A DNA stretch of 64,000 bases from Diphasiastrum complanatum (GCA_029204225.1 CM055096.1:5161504-5225503); one strand, 5' to 3'. Counted from the first letter of the stretch, positions 10,497-21,335 are shown. Program-made: numbers and translations. Notes: generated by a model from the sequence alone, not told the origin.

Positions 10497-11268
10497 GCTA
10501 CGCCAATTTTTCAATTTGCAGCATATTTGGTTGATGGTTAGCTTGCATTAGGCATCTTGTCGTGGCATGCTAGGGTTAGCTTTGGATTATGGATGTGATT
10601 TGTGAGAGATATGTCCAAAAACGTTCAAAAAACGAGTGGTGACTGTATTTTTTGTTTTTTAATTTTTTGTCTCTTTTTTATTTAGTTTCCGTCCTTTTTT
10701 CTTTCTTTCCTATAATTCAATTTGAATACGAGCATTGTAGAGCATTGAAAGGGCTTTCTTTCCATCTAATTTGTTTTTAATTCCGTTTAGTATTGAGCAA
10801 GTTACAAATTTTTGAAATTGGCAACAAAATTTTGTAAACTTATCAAGAATCTGAAACTTCCAGATTCGTTTTTATTTTCTGCCCTATTTGATTCATTTTT
10901 CACCCGACCTTTTGTTCTCTATAATTCCATCTGAATAGCCAGAGTTGTAGAGCATTGAAAGGGCTTTCTGGAGATATAATTGTTTTCTCATTTCGTTACA
11001 TATTGAGGAAGTTACAAATTTTTGAAAATATCAAAGAAAAGATATTCTGTAGTTACCTTGTCGTTAGCTTCAACAATGTCATTGCTAGCAGGCGCACCTA
11101 TCTACAAGGATCAACATAACAAGCATTATCTTGGGATCTTTTTTTGGATGGTGTCGACTACCCATTTGTCAATGCACAAGGTTATCATGAATGGCCACCG
11201 GACCCATATGGCTATTCAAGCGTCGAGGTTGGTGTCGTGGGACCGCCACCAGTTTTGGTGGGGGATAC
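10497..11268 (+). other. G element internal region without pol
   Basis: About 770 bases follow the primer site. The longest frame, 11022-11303, runs into the LTR and resembles no retroviral domain. A pair of similar blocks (GAGCATTGAAAGGGCTTTCT near 10740 and again near 10945, each followed by a TTACAAATTTTTGAAA stretch) suggests an internal duplication of about 200 bases. A purine-rich GGTGGGGGA tract lies just before the 3' LTR. Confidence 0.6.
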
Positions 11269-12006
11269 TGTTGGAGGGTTTGCGGATCCCAAGGCAACCC
11301 TAACCCTAGTTAATAAGTGAGAGGGATTTGGCACCCTACGTGTGTAAGTCCAACCCAATGATCACATAGTTATTTGATTAATTAGAATGTTAATAAAAGG
11401 ACTTTAGGCCATTTTGCGGGACTTTTAATGTCGCATGGCCTAAATGTCAAGTTAGTGAATAAAGTTGGGTTTCCCTCCAATTTTGATGGTTCCCACACTT
11501 TTTTAAATTTGAATAAAAAGAGAGACAAGACTGGACCAATAGGATTCAGAGGCCAGGGTCCTCCTGTCTACTATAAAAAGGGACCAACTCGAGTTGCTCC
11601 TCATGTTCATTTCCTCATTTCAATAAAGCAGATTGGTTCTCTTTAGAAATGGATTGATGAATGTCCTTGCTCTTCCTCTCTTTTCCTCCATTTCTCATGT
11701 TTTCTTTGGATTTTGCTAATTGTTGGATTTGATCATTATTGGAATTGTTATTTCTTATGCTTTTTGTGAGAGAGAAAAGGAGAGAGAGAAGAGTAAGTTT
11801 CTATCATTGTTGTGGATTTAGGGTTAATGGATGTAGTGTTAATACTTAGTGTTAATGGATGTTAGTGTTAGATCCTCCATTCATGTTGAAATCTGAACTA
11901 TACTATCGCTCTCATGGGATTGAACCTACGCGTGACAACTAACTCCGTCTCTTTGATGCCAGATTGACTAGATCTTGGATTCAGGTTAGGCAAGAAACCC
12001 ACTACA
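11269..12006 (+). repeat. G element 3' LTR
   Basis: A 738-base uninterrupted LTR, TGTTGGAGGG to CCCACTACA. It is the reference that defines both insertions in the 5' LTR. A TACTATAAAAAG box lies near 11570-11581. Confidence 0.85.
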
Positions 12007-12469
12007 CGCTACCAGGAACAATTTGTGGAGTCTACATTTTTTATATGGGTCGTGCAAATTAATATCAGATATTTATTCTATTCTTTGTGGATTTAGCAAA
12101 ACCTATATACAAATTGACTATTGTACCAATTTGGATAGTAGAAGCATTGGAGGCATTTAAAAAATTGAATAAAGCTTTAGCTTCTGCACCGATAATGTGA
12201 GCTCCAATTTGGACAATTGAGTTTCATGTTCATACTGATGCATCAAAGTATGTCATTGGATCAGTTTTGACGCAACCAAGAGAATACAAGAAGGATTATC
12301 CTATCAAGTTTGCACATCGACAGCTTACAGATCATGGGAAGAATTATTCGACAACCAAACGCAAAACATTGGCCATGATTTTTTTTGTTAAGAAGTTTCG
12401 ACATTACCTATTGGCAACACATTTTGCATTTTATACTGATCATCAGCCGTTACTTTATTTGGTGAACAA
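12007..12469 (+). pseudogene. Ty3/gypsy RNase H relic (continuation)
   Basis: This is the continuation of the RT cut at 5124. A degraded YMGRAN block, then DLAKPIYKL, are followed in frame 12267-12469 by ASKYVIGSVLTQ, KDYPIKFAHRQL and FYTDHQPLLYLVN, the RNase H blocks of plant gypsy pol. A TGA stop precedes the APIW block. The domain is cut at 12469 by the J1 LTR and does not resume after J1. Confidence 0.75.
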
Positions 12470-13116
12470 TGTGAAAGATTCAACTAGTTTGATCATATTT
12501 GCTATATTTTCATATTTGACAAGTTGAGGCCAACTTTGTTTTAGACTTAGAGTTTGACTTTTCAAAGTTCATTAGTGTAAATTCCATTTGAATAAACACC
12601 TTTTGAAAGTGTGGGAAAGTTAGAAGTCGAGTTTGAATAGATTCAAATTTGAATGTTGGGTACTTTGAGTGTAGACCCAAAAATAGTAGGGGTTAGCATT
12701 TTGGTGGGAAAGCCAAGTGGCCAAATAGGGTTTGGACCTATTATAGAAGGATGTAACTCGTGGAGAGACATATCTTCACCTTTCTCTATCTCATTTCATG
12801 CTTATACATGGTTCTCTTGGTTCTACTATCCATTGGTGCACTATACTTGTGATTGCATGCAATTCTATGTGTAGAATGATCTATACTTGCTATTTTTGGA
12901 TCCACATGTGTGAAATATAGTAGCTTGCTGGTTTTATACGGAGAGCAACAGTAAGTTTTCATTTGATTTATGATTGATCAAGTTCTATTAGAGTTTGCAT
13001 CTTATTTTGTGTGTAGATGCTGATTTTTCTACATTGGTGACATTGGTAGAGTAGCTTCTTTTGTAACCCAAGATCTTTTTGTGGATTGGATCATTAATGA
13101 TCTGAAATCCTTCACA
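12470..13116 (+). repeat. J1 5' LTR
   Basis: A 647-base LTR, TGTGAAAGATTCAACTAG to ATCCTTCACA. The same family is present at 38058-38703 (minus, 646 bases), 15343-15788, and as relatives at 34898 and 60953. A CCACATGTGTGAAAT variant of the LTR palindrome lies near 12893. Confidence 0.85.
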
Positions 13117-13128
13117 TAGTATCAGAGC
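13117..13128 (+). other. J1 primer binding site, mutated
   Basis: TAGTATCAGAGC adjoins the LTR end and differs at one base from the initiator-Met primer site. Confidence 0.75.
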
Positions 13129-13716
13129 TTGTGTTTCAGGTTATGAAGGAGGAAAACATATCTATCAATGATTTGGTAAAGATATCAAGGCTAGAGCATG
13201 CTAGAGAGGATTCTACACCAAAATCGGGTTTTTTGCTTTTGTAGATTGGATCTTTTGTAGATCAAAACCCTATATAGTTCTATAAACTTGATGAATTCCA
13301 ATTTTTGATTTCACATACTGAATTTGGCCAAAGTTTGGATCATTGGATTAGCCTAAGTGGTGGCTAATAGATTGCATATCAAATTTTCAGCATTTGCATG
13401 TAGATTTGAAATAGTCAATTTTTTGTGATTTTGTCAAAACCCTAATTTTGATTGGATCTCTAGCTAGTGAGGTTGCTAAACTTTATTTGAGTGTGTTTCA
13501 ATCTTATGAAGTGACAAAGTCATTAGATTGAGGATAGATCATAGGTTGATCAAGATTCTATGATTCTATGTGTTGGTTTGCTTGGTATAAGTGCTAGAAG
13601 AGAATTGTTGAGATAGTTTCAAATCTTTGTGATTTCTTTTGAAAACATTTGTTGTTGTTCAAAGGAGTACTTTGTGCATTGAAACAGTTTGAAAAAGAAG
13701 ATTATGTCATTGCTAC

Positions 13717-15342
13717 ATGGCAACCTCAATTGGAGTCATGTTGGAAGCCAATGATAGGCTTACTGCAAGTAGCTATTCATTGTGGAAAGTGAGGATGGAA
13801 TCACTTATTGAGATGAATGATGTTTTGGATATTGTTGTAGGTTTGGAGGAGAGACCAACAACACAACAAGATCAAATGAGGTATGATAAGAGGGCCAAAA
13901 GGGCTCTACACATTATCAAGATGAATGTTACCGATGGGCTTCTTAAGGAAGTTGGTAAGTGTACTTCATCTAAGGATGCTTGGGATTCATTGAAGAAGCT
14001 TTATGAATCCAAGTAGCTTCTAGAGTGTTGACTCTAAGAAGGCAAATCTTTTCTTGTTTTCAAAAGAATAAAAAAAGTCCAAGTACATATGTTTTGAGAA
14101 TGAAAGCATTGAATGATGAGTTGGCTTGCATTGATGAGAGCATTAAGAAATGAGAGAATGTTCAAGTAATTCTTAGTGGATTTTTGGATGCTCATGCTGA
14201 TATTGTTCAAAGTATTGCTATTCAAAAAAAATATCTAATTTTGATTGATCTTCAAGAGATCTTGATCAATGAAGAATATAGGCTTCAAGCAAGAGGTGGA
14301 TCTACATCGACACTTCAAGAGGTGGATGTACATCAACACTTCAAGAGGATGCCATGTTCACAAAGGGCAAATTCAAGGGCAAAACCAAAAGTAAGTTGTC
14401 TAAAGGGCAAGATCAAGTGGATGCAAATGGCAAAAAGAAGTATAGATCAAAGCTCAAGTGCTTTTATTGTGGCATCAAAGGACACTTTGCAAGTGAGTGC
14501 TACAAGAAGAAGAGAGATCAAGGAGACAAGCAGGGTAATCTTACTCTTGATGAGGATGGTTTGGATATGAAAATGATGATGCTTTTGTGATGTCTTCATC
14601 TATGCTTGCTAATGATGGAGATCTAGATCCTCGGTGGATTGGTAGTGGAGCAAGTTTATGACCTTTCACAAAGAGTACTTCCCTTTTTTGTTTGCACATG
14701 GAGATGACAAGTGGGTGATCTACACGCCAGTGATGGTGAGTGTGCAATCAAAGGGATTGGCACCATTTATATTTCTCTCTCTACAAATAGGAATGTTCAT
14801 TTGGAGGATGTCTTGTTTATTCCATCTATTACCAAGAATTTGCTTAGTGTGAGTCAAATGCTTAGTAAAGGCCTCAAGGTTGAGTTTGATGGAGATACTT
14901 GTATGATCAAAAGAAAGGATGTCTTGATTGGAAAAGCTAAAAGGCAAGGAAAGTTTTCAAACTAGATGCTTGTGTTCTTTCTAACCAAGTTGGATGTGTT
15001 GCAAGAGAGCAAATACCTATTCAAGAGGTTTGGCATAAAAGGATGGGACACTCAACTTCAAGTCATTGGAGGTAATGGCTAGAAAGAGGGTTGTAATAGG
15101 TCTTCCAAGTTCCTTAAGTGACATCAATCATGTGTGTGAGTCTTGTGCTTTGTCTAAGTCACATAGACTAACTTATACTAGATCTACAAAGCCTTTTCAA
15201 CTTGTACTTTCGGATATTCATGGATTTACTACAATTAGCAATAGTGGAGCTACGATGTATGTAACATTCAAGAATGCAAGGGAGAACCAATTTTCGACAA
15301 GGATCAAGTGCTTAAGGAGTGACAATGGTGGTGAGTACAAAA
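13717..15342 (+). pseudogene. J1 gag-pol relic
   Basis: Gag starts at 13717 (MATSIGVMLEANDRL) and breaks at 14015 with a TAG in ESKxTSRVL. The rest reads in several frames: a CCHC knuckle CFYCGIKGHFASEC near 14459, a degraded protease start (WIGSGAS) near 14637, the protease core with PSITKNLLSVSQML at 14711-14965, and the pre-integrase block with SKSHRLTYTRS at 15066-15386. Integrase begins with LVLSDIHG, loses the DDFSR block in a small deletion (MYVTF joined to KNAREN), keeps CLRSDNGGEYK and then stops at the junction with the LTR. It is closely related to A and cannot work. Confidence 0.8.
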
Positions 15343-15788
15343 CAATTTTTGAAAGTGTGGGAAAGTTAGAAGTCGAGTTTGGGTAGATTCATATTTGAAT
15401 GTTGGGTACTTTGAATCTAGACCCAAAAATAGCAGGGTTAGCTTTGGTGGAAAAGCCAAGTGGCCAAATAGGGTTTAAGCCTGTTATAAAAGGAGGTAGC
15501 TCATGGAGACACATATCTTCTCTCTTCTCTATCTCATTTCATGCTTATACATGGTTTTCTTGTGTTCTACATCCATTGGTGTAATATACTTGTGATTGCA
15601 TGCAATTCTATGTGTAGAATGATCTATGTTTGTTATTTTTGGATCCACATGTGTGAAATATAGTGGCTTGCTGATTTTATACGGACAACAACAGTACTTT
15701 ATCATTTGATTCATGTTTGATCAAATTCTATCAAGGTTTGCATCTCATTTTGTGTGTAGATGCTGATTTTTCTACATTGGTGACATTG
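15343..15788 (+). repeat. J1 3' LTR, truncated at both ends
   Basis: Aligns with 12598-13045 of the 5' LTR. It carries a cleaner TTATAAAAGG box (about 15484) than the 5' copy. The final 70 bases or so are lost. Confidence 0.75.
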
Positions 15789-15830
15789 GTTGTTTGCAGG
15801 GAGAAAGACCTACAAACAACCAATGTCACC
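15779..15830. repeat. 22-bp arm hairpin at broken LTR end
   Basis: GGTGACATTGGTTGTTTG... pairs with ...CAAACAACCAATGTCACC: arms 15779-15800 and 15809-15830 with one mismatch and an 8-base loop. The outer part of the left arm is J LTR sequence; the right arm repeats it inverted, which points to a fold-back event at the break. Confidence 0.8.
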
Positions 15831-15976
15831 AAGTTATTTTTTATGGAAAATCATCATCGCACACTATTATGCCAATGCGGAACTGCTTAAAACTGATGCG
15901 TAAATGGCCCATTATGGCCGGTTGCACTTTTATTGAAACTCTGTCTAGTTATTGATTTATGCTGGACTTATATCTA
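15831..15976. other. Unassigned sequence
   Basis: No gene or known repeat is seen between the hairpin and the long inverted repeat. Confidence 0.4.
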
Positions 15977-18340
15977 TTTAAGAGACTTATGCCCCTAGTT
16001 CTCGGGTTTGTCAGGGCTAGGAGGTGACAGTTCATAGTTAAATGGAAACTTTATTCACCGAAGGCCACTATAGTGATTTAAAACCAACTTTAGGGCTCTG
16101 CCCTTAAGTTTGGGCCCAACTACCAAAAAACCCCTTGTTGATGCCCATTCACGAAAAGGTGTACCTCTTTCAGCCTCAGCCCTCTCTAGCATTAGAAGAG
16201 GCCAGCCTCTACGTAGCATTCATCCATTGTTATTTTGAGAGAAACTTGGTGAAGAAAAAGAGTTTGTGGAGCAGAGGAAGAGGAATGAGAAGAAGCAAGG
16301 TTGTTTGATCCCTGCTTGGTTTCTTAGCCCGTTGTCTGATTCATTCATTGCTATTGATTTTTTGGTTGATTTATAGCATTGTGTTTATTTGTAGGATTTC
16401 ATTTTGTATCCCTTTGTTGTCTTTAACCCTGTGGTTGCAGCCCTGACATTGTGAGGATTGTACTTGTATATCTTTCCTATCTCTGAAATTTACTTGCAGG
16501 CCTGTAAAAAAAGTTGGAAGCTTTGTTGCCTCATTGGAAGGGATTTTAGCCTGAAAGATTGATCCTTTATTGTTATCTACTTGTTAGTAGTATTGTTAGA
16601 TCTGTGTGTGCTTGAATCATGATTGTTTGCAAGCATTGACAATTTATTTGAAGAAACTTCTTTGAAAGTGTTCATAAGGCATTTTCCTGCTTGTGGGTTG
16701 TTGAAAACCAAGCCATTTGTATTCTTTTGAATCTATAAATAGGTTAATTGATAGTTTGTCAATCATTGTTTAGATTGTCTTGCCCATAACCCACTTGATA
16801 GCCACAAAGAATACCATGGCTATAGCTCCTTGGAAGACACTTCAATTACCTACTAATTGCTTTTCAGATAGCCCTCTGTATGATTGAGATTTATTGCACA
16901 GAGAGCCATTTTACAGTTTGTACATTGCTGGTTTTTTAGTCACGTTCTACATCCTTGAAATTGCTGATTTGCAGGCTGTTTCCCTGTTAAAAATTGCAGA
17001 CCTATCCATCCCCACCTAACAGGCTGATTTGCGCACTCTTTCCTTTACCTACGGTTTTGTTCTGGCTCGTTCCCATCTCACATCGCCTTGTGCCCCCTTT
17101 CTTGCTATACCTTTCTTATCTACGGGTCCCTACCTTCCTCACTTGCGGTTTTACTACTACCTTCCTTACTTATGTCCTATTTGCAGCCATCCTACTCATC
17201 ATCTGTGCTATCTGCGCTGATTGCGACCATCTACAATTTTGAATCCCTGCTGTTAGTGGCCTCTTCTCTTTCCCTACCTGCAGTTTCTTCTGGCCTACCT
17301 ATGTTCATCTCCTAGGCTAACCTATAGGCTTACCCAAGATCTGTCACATTGCATGCCTGCAACCCATTAACCCTGTGCATTATCTTTAACCTAAATCTGT
17401 GGCAATTATGTGACAAATTCAGTGCTAGGGTCACATGGATTTTGCTAAACTGTTCGGTTTTGTCGATTGCGGTTTTCATCTTGTTTGGTTCTCTGTTAGC
17501 ACTCGGTGAACTGCAGAGGTTTGGCACTTGTTTGGCAACCGAACGCCTGGCATTTGCAAAGCCAGTCCAACTACATACAGGGAGAAACTAAACTCATACT
17601 TATCTTGCCATTGTTTAAATAACTATTATTACACTCTGATTATAAACGAGCTAATAGAGAACTTTTTTTACAAGCCTGCAAGCAAATGTCAGAGATAGGA
17701 AAGATATACAAGTACAATCCTCACAATGTCAGGGCCTACAACCACATGGTTAGAGGCAACAAAGGGATACAAAATGAAGTCCCACAAATAAACACAATGC
17801 TATAAATCAACCAAAAAATCAATAGCAATGAATGAATCAGACAACGGGTAAGAAATACAGAGAGTGGAGGCACCAAGCACATTGCTTCTTCTCCTTCCTT
17901 CTCTCTTCCAAAGTGAGCACTGAATAATAATGGACAGCAGAATGAGAAAGGCTGAGAGTGGAGTGGGAGGCACAAAAATGGGAGGCACCAAGCAGGGATC
18001 AAACAACCTTGCCTCTTCTTCTTTCCTCTTCCTCTGCCCCACAAACTCTTTCTCTTCACCAAGTTTCTCTCAAAATGACAATGGATGAATGCTATGTAGA
18101 GGTTGTCCTATTCTAATGCTAGAGATGGCTGAGGCCCAAAGAGGTGCACCTTTTTGTGAATGGGCACCAACAAGGGGGTTTTTTGGTAGTTGGGCCCAAA
18201 CTTATGGGCAGAGTCCCGAAGTTGGTTTTGAATCATTAAAGTGGCCTTTGTGAATAAAGTTTCCATTTAACTAGTTTTTAAGACGACTGGCCCCTCCTAG
18301 CCCCGACAAACCCGGGAACTAGGGGCATAAGCCTCTTAAA
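15977..18340. repeat. Long inverted repeat (fold-back element)
   Basis: The left arm 15977-16514 and right arm 17660-18340 are inverted copies, roughly 85-90 per cent alike by eye. Shared blocks include TTTGGGCCCAACTACC, GCATTCATCCATTGT and GAGAGAAACTTGGTGAAGA. The right arm has about 150 bases more (17855-17990 region) that the left has lost. The spacer 16515-17659 is unique, CT-rich in part and without a convincing ORF. No terminal duplication was identified. It could be a fold-back or Mutator-like element with long TIRs, or two inverted copies of one repeat. Confidence 0.75.
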
Positions 18341-18882
18341 CAGTGGCGACCTTCACGGGTAAAGAATGGTCCCCATTCTTCGAACTCAACATTTCTGGTT
18401 ACACAAAGACCAATGGACCAGCCAATAGCATCCTAGGCTGACCCAAAAGCCATATAGCAACATGTCTTCAAGATAAGCAGCAACAGATTACCCCCTGGAC
18501 CGGCCAATAGCATCCTAGGCCGACCCAAAAGGGTTCCAATCAGCATTAGATCTTCATGAAAAACAACATCTTAGGTCCTGTATACAAGGCTTGATAATGC
18601 TGTAACACAATCAGATCACAATTAGTAGCTTAGTTCCATTTCAATCATCATTTAAAGTTCCAGTGCCTTATCAATTGGGCTATGGAGTCCGGTCACAAAT
18701 CATACGACAAATCATCATAGGGTTTCAAAGTTTCACATATCATATGGAGTTCAGAAGCGCTAGGTGCTAAACTTGCAAAACCAACACGAATGTTGGATAC
18801 CTCACATGGTGGAAATACTGGTTGGGTAAAGTAGTAATTATATTACTAGTCAGATTTAGGGTTAGTCACTTTCTTTTAACCC
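18341..18882. repeat. Unassigned DNA with an 82-bp tandem duplication
   Basis: TGGACCAGCCAATAGCATCC at 18414 recurs as TGGACCGGCCAATAGCATCC at 18496, giving a two-unit repeat with period 82. Nothing else in this stretch was recognised. Confidence 0.55.
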
Positions 18883-19209
18883 TTAAAGGCGGGATGAACT
18901 TCTAGGATAAGGCTTTTGTTTTGCTCTTGGCTTCCATTCCCAGATATCTTTAGCTAGGGAGTTAGAGTTCAACACTTCAAACCTAGAGTCTCCAAGTTTC
19001 ACACAATGGGTTTGATGTCCCTGACAATGGAAATAGTCCACTCTTGATTCCACATTTGGTCCCAAACTTAACCCAACTAGGAATTGATCATTTCTAGATT
19101 GGTTGTGGCTATTATAGAATATGGACATACGAGTATCAATTAGAGCATTTTCATATTTGGATGCAATTTCAATTGCATAATCCAATCTAGTAGGACTCTT
19201 CTGTCTCAC
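18883..19209 (-). pseudogene. Possible gypsy gag C-terminal fragment
   Basis: A 108-codon minus frame with RLDYAIEIASKYENAL, which resembles the helical region ahead of the knuckle in plant gypsy gag, and YFHCQGHQTHCVKLGD, which resembles a CCHC knuckle missing its first Cys. It lies next to a gypsy RT/RNase H fragment on the opposite strand. The identification is tentative; it could be chance. Confidence 0.35.
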
Positions 19210-19225
19210 ATGGACTTGCCTCTAT

Positions 19226-19690
19226 TTGCACTCCACTTGTGAAGCAATCTATAATCAATTCAATTGGAAGTACCTAGAGAAGATCAAAGTCATCGTTGAG
19301 AGTCCAGAATCCAAAACGGTCCGAGACGCTTATTGTTTTATGGGTCACGCTAATTACTATCGTTGCCATATTCGCGATTTTGCTAGTAAAGCACGATGGA
19401 TATACAAAGTGACTGTAAATCCTAAGTAGACGGATGAACAAAGAAAGGCCTTCCAAGAACTCAAACTCGTCTTGACAACTGCTCCTATCTTGCGAGATCC
19501 AGATTACATGAAGGAGTTTCACGTGCGCACTGATACATCGAAGTTTGCCATCGGTGCAGTGCTAACTCAACCCGGAGAGTACAAGAAGGACTATCCAATT
19601 CGTTTCATTAGTAGGCAATTAACATCTGCAGAAATGAACTACACCACAACCGAGAGAGAAGCATTAGCTCTTTGTAAGCATATATCTTAG
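19226..19690 (+). pseudogene. Ty3/gypsy RT-thumb and RNase H fragment
   Basis: Reads KIKVIVESP, a CFMGHANYYRCHIRDFA block, a TAG where Trp is expected (NPK-stop-TDEQRKAF), then LTTAPILRDPD, TDTSKFAIGAVLTQ, IRFISRQLTSAEMNY and TTEREALAL, all classic gypsy RNase H blocks. It overlaps in content with 12007-12469, so it is a second gypsy copy of the same lineage. It ends abruptly at about 19690 against copia sequence of the other strand. Confidence 0.8.
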
Positions 19691-19699
19691 TGAGAAATA

Positions 19700-20224
19700 A
19701 GCATCACATTTCTAAAAATTTGAATTTCATTCCAACGCTAAAGAGGTAGAGTCATTGGTACTTGGTGGAGTCCAATAGGGGTGAATGATTCATTTTTTCT
19801 TTTTTTGAGCAAAATTTGACATTGTATGTATGAAACTCAAATAGGTTCTATTCAACTTCCTTTGTGAGAGTGTGAGGTGAAGCTGTGATATCATTGGGTT
19901 TCTAGAACAAGGAGGAGTCCACATTTGAGTGTTCATACAAATCCATAACATCATCATCAAGATTGTTAGATCCATCCACATCATCAAAATCATTAGTACT
20001 TGAAGTTACTTTTGGAATGTTCCCCTCATCAAAAATGACATATCTACCAAGAATCACTTTGCTAGTAGAAGGAATGTAATCCTTGTAGGCTTTACTCACC
20101 TCACTATATCCAACAAATATACTTTTTCTCGAAGATAGATTCTCCTTGGTCCTATCATCAAGAGTAATGTTGACATAGCATGTGCATCCAAAAGTTTTGA
20201 GAAAGTTGACACTCGGCCTCCAAG
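19700..20224 (-). pseudogene. Copia post-integrase fragment
   Basis: Minus-strand copia pol fragment. In one frame about 20220-20100 reads PSVNFLKTFGCTCYVNITLDD (shifted relative to the neighbouring CACTA frame) and 20099-19902 reads VSKAYKDYIPSTSKVILGRY, VIFDEGNIPKV and an acidic linker, closely matching residues about 658-750 of A. It has lost everything upstream and downstream. Confidence 0.75.
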
Positions 20225-20761
20225 ACCTTTGATCATTTTCTTTGCTTGGTATGTTGATGGTGGAAGCTCTTTTTCTAATGGCAAAATGTCTTTCTTCAAA
20301 AGATGTAGCAACTCATCCATGCTTGCTTGTGACCAACCATGTACCACCTTAAGATTGTAAAGTAACAACGTTGCTAAAGGCTTGATAACTTTACATCCTG
20401 TATATAAGGGTTCACTTGCATTATCCATAAGGTTTTCAAATTCCAAGTTATAATTATCTGTTGGTTGGTCATCTTCCATATGCTGGTCTTGCATAGATGG
20501 TTTGATGTCCTCAAAATCCACATTAAATGTTGTGTGTCTAGATGCCTCTTCTTGATCTAGTGAATCATCCAGCTTGCCTGTACAACCATTAACATTATCA
20601 AATGTATTTTCTATCATCCTTTGTAACTGCATATCAAGAAAATTTACGGACATGTCATTTTTAGATTTCCCCTTCGGAGTATATTTCTCCTTCAATTCTT
20701 TATAGTTGAGTCCTTTGTTGTTGGCAAAAATTATGAGATTTAAAAGACATAAGCAAACCAC
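20225..20761 (-). pseudogene. CACTA (En/Spm) transposase N-terminal relic
   Basis: The minus frame from 20761 reads NKGLNYKELKEKYTP, an acidic spacer with NDMSVNFLDM, then EPLYTGCKV, LLLYNLKVVHGWSQASMDEL, LLHLLKKDILPLEKELPPS and YQAKKMIKGLG. This order (EPLYPGC, NLKxxxGWS, LLxLLKxxLP, LPxSYYEAKK) is the N-terminal part of CACTA TNP2-type transposases. The frame stays open into copia DNA after about 20225, so the ORF is chimeric and the last 40 or so residues are copia read out of frame. No CACTA termini are seen. Confidence 0.7.
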
Positions 20762-20773
20762 GTCATGACATTC

Positions 20774-20922
20774 CTACCAATTCACATATAAACGAAGAAC
20801 TATCAAACAATCTTTTTGTATTATGGCATGCATGGCATACATGAGGCCTATGTCATGCCTATGTGGTTTGCCATGCAAGCCTATGGTACACCTACATGGC
20901 TTGCCACATGTCAACTTTCGAG

Positions 20923-20979
<57 letters not shown>

Positions 20980-21335
20980 GTCCACTCCAGCCTACATGGT
21001 AGAGCTTAGTTGGCTTGCCGCATAAACCTATGGTAGGCCTACATGGCTTGCCATGTGGCAAACCCAAGCTTGCATGATTTGCCATGTGGCTGGCTACATG
21101 AATTGCCATGTGGCAACTTATTATAGGCTTGATAGATAGTAAGCCTATGTGGCCTACTACACAGGCCTATGGTAGGCCATGTGGCAAGCCACACAGGCCA
21201 ATGGTAGGCCATGTGGCAAGCCACACAAGCCAATGGTAGGCCTACGTGGCTTGCCACATGGCCAGTCCCAAGCCTACATGGTTTTTCACATGGCAGGCCT
21301 ATGTGGCTTGCCATGTGGCAACTTTTGGGCCCCAA
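20774..21335. repeat. Palindromic CATGTGGCAAGCC repeats
   Basis: Short units built from CCATGTGGCAAGCC, its complement and CCTATGGTAGGCC recur throughout. Between 21174 and 21237 two 32-base tandem units occur. Both strands show long open frames, an effect of the repeat rather than a gene. Confidence 0.75.
20929..20977. repeat. (CT)n microsatellite
   Basis: About 49 bases of uninterrupted CT inside the palindromic repeat block. Shorter CT runs occur near 21335-21350 and 21760-21782. Confidence 0.95.

Larger units (their letters stand above)
5125..12006 (+). mobile_element. Element G: short non-autonomous LTR element
   Basis: Two LTRs starting TGTTGGAG and ending CCCACTACA enclose only about 794 bases of internal DNA with no gag or pol. 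The primer site after the 5' LTR is of the Asp-tRNA type used by many plant Ty3/gypsy elements. Flanks are agcta (5120-5124) and cgcta (12007-12011), a 5-bp duplication with one mismatch. With two later insertions (5150-5526 and 5698-9924) removed, the element is about 2.3 kb, in the range of large TRIM or small LARD-like derivatives. It sits in the RT of the gypsy relic, whose reading resumes at 12007. Confidence 0.8.
12470..15788 (+). mobile_element. Copia element J1, internally deleted
   Basis: A plus-strand copia relic inserted in the gypsy RNase H. It has a full 5' LTR, a primer site, a broken gag, protease and pre-integrase region, and the first part of integrase. At about 15342 the integrase passes directly into the middle of the 3' LTR, so the rest of integrase, RT, RNase H, the polypurine tract and the first 130 or so bases of the 3' LTR are missing. 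The 3' LTR ends prematurely at 15788 in a hairpin. Confidence 0.8.

Noticed and set aside
16994-17591. Several frames of 60-82 codons with hydrophobic stretches in the long inverted repeat spacer
   Set aside because: Overlapping in all three frames on CT-rich DNA; no domain and no consistent frame.
17736-18062. 108-codon basic/hydrophobic minus frame in the right arm of the inverted repeat
   Set aside because: The left arm does not keep the frame, so there is no sign of coding constraint.
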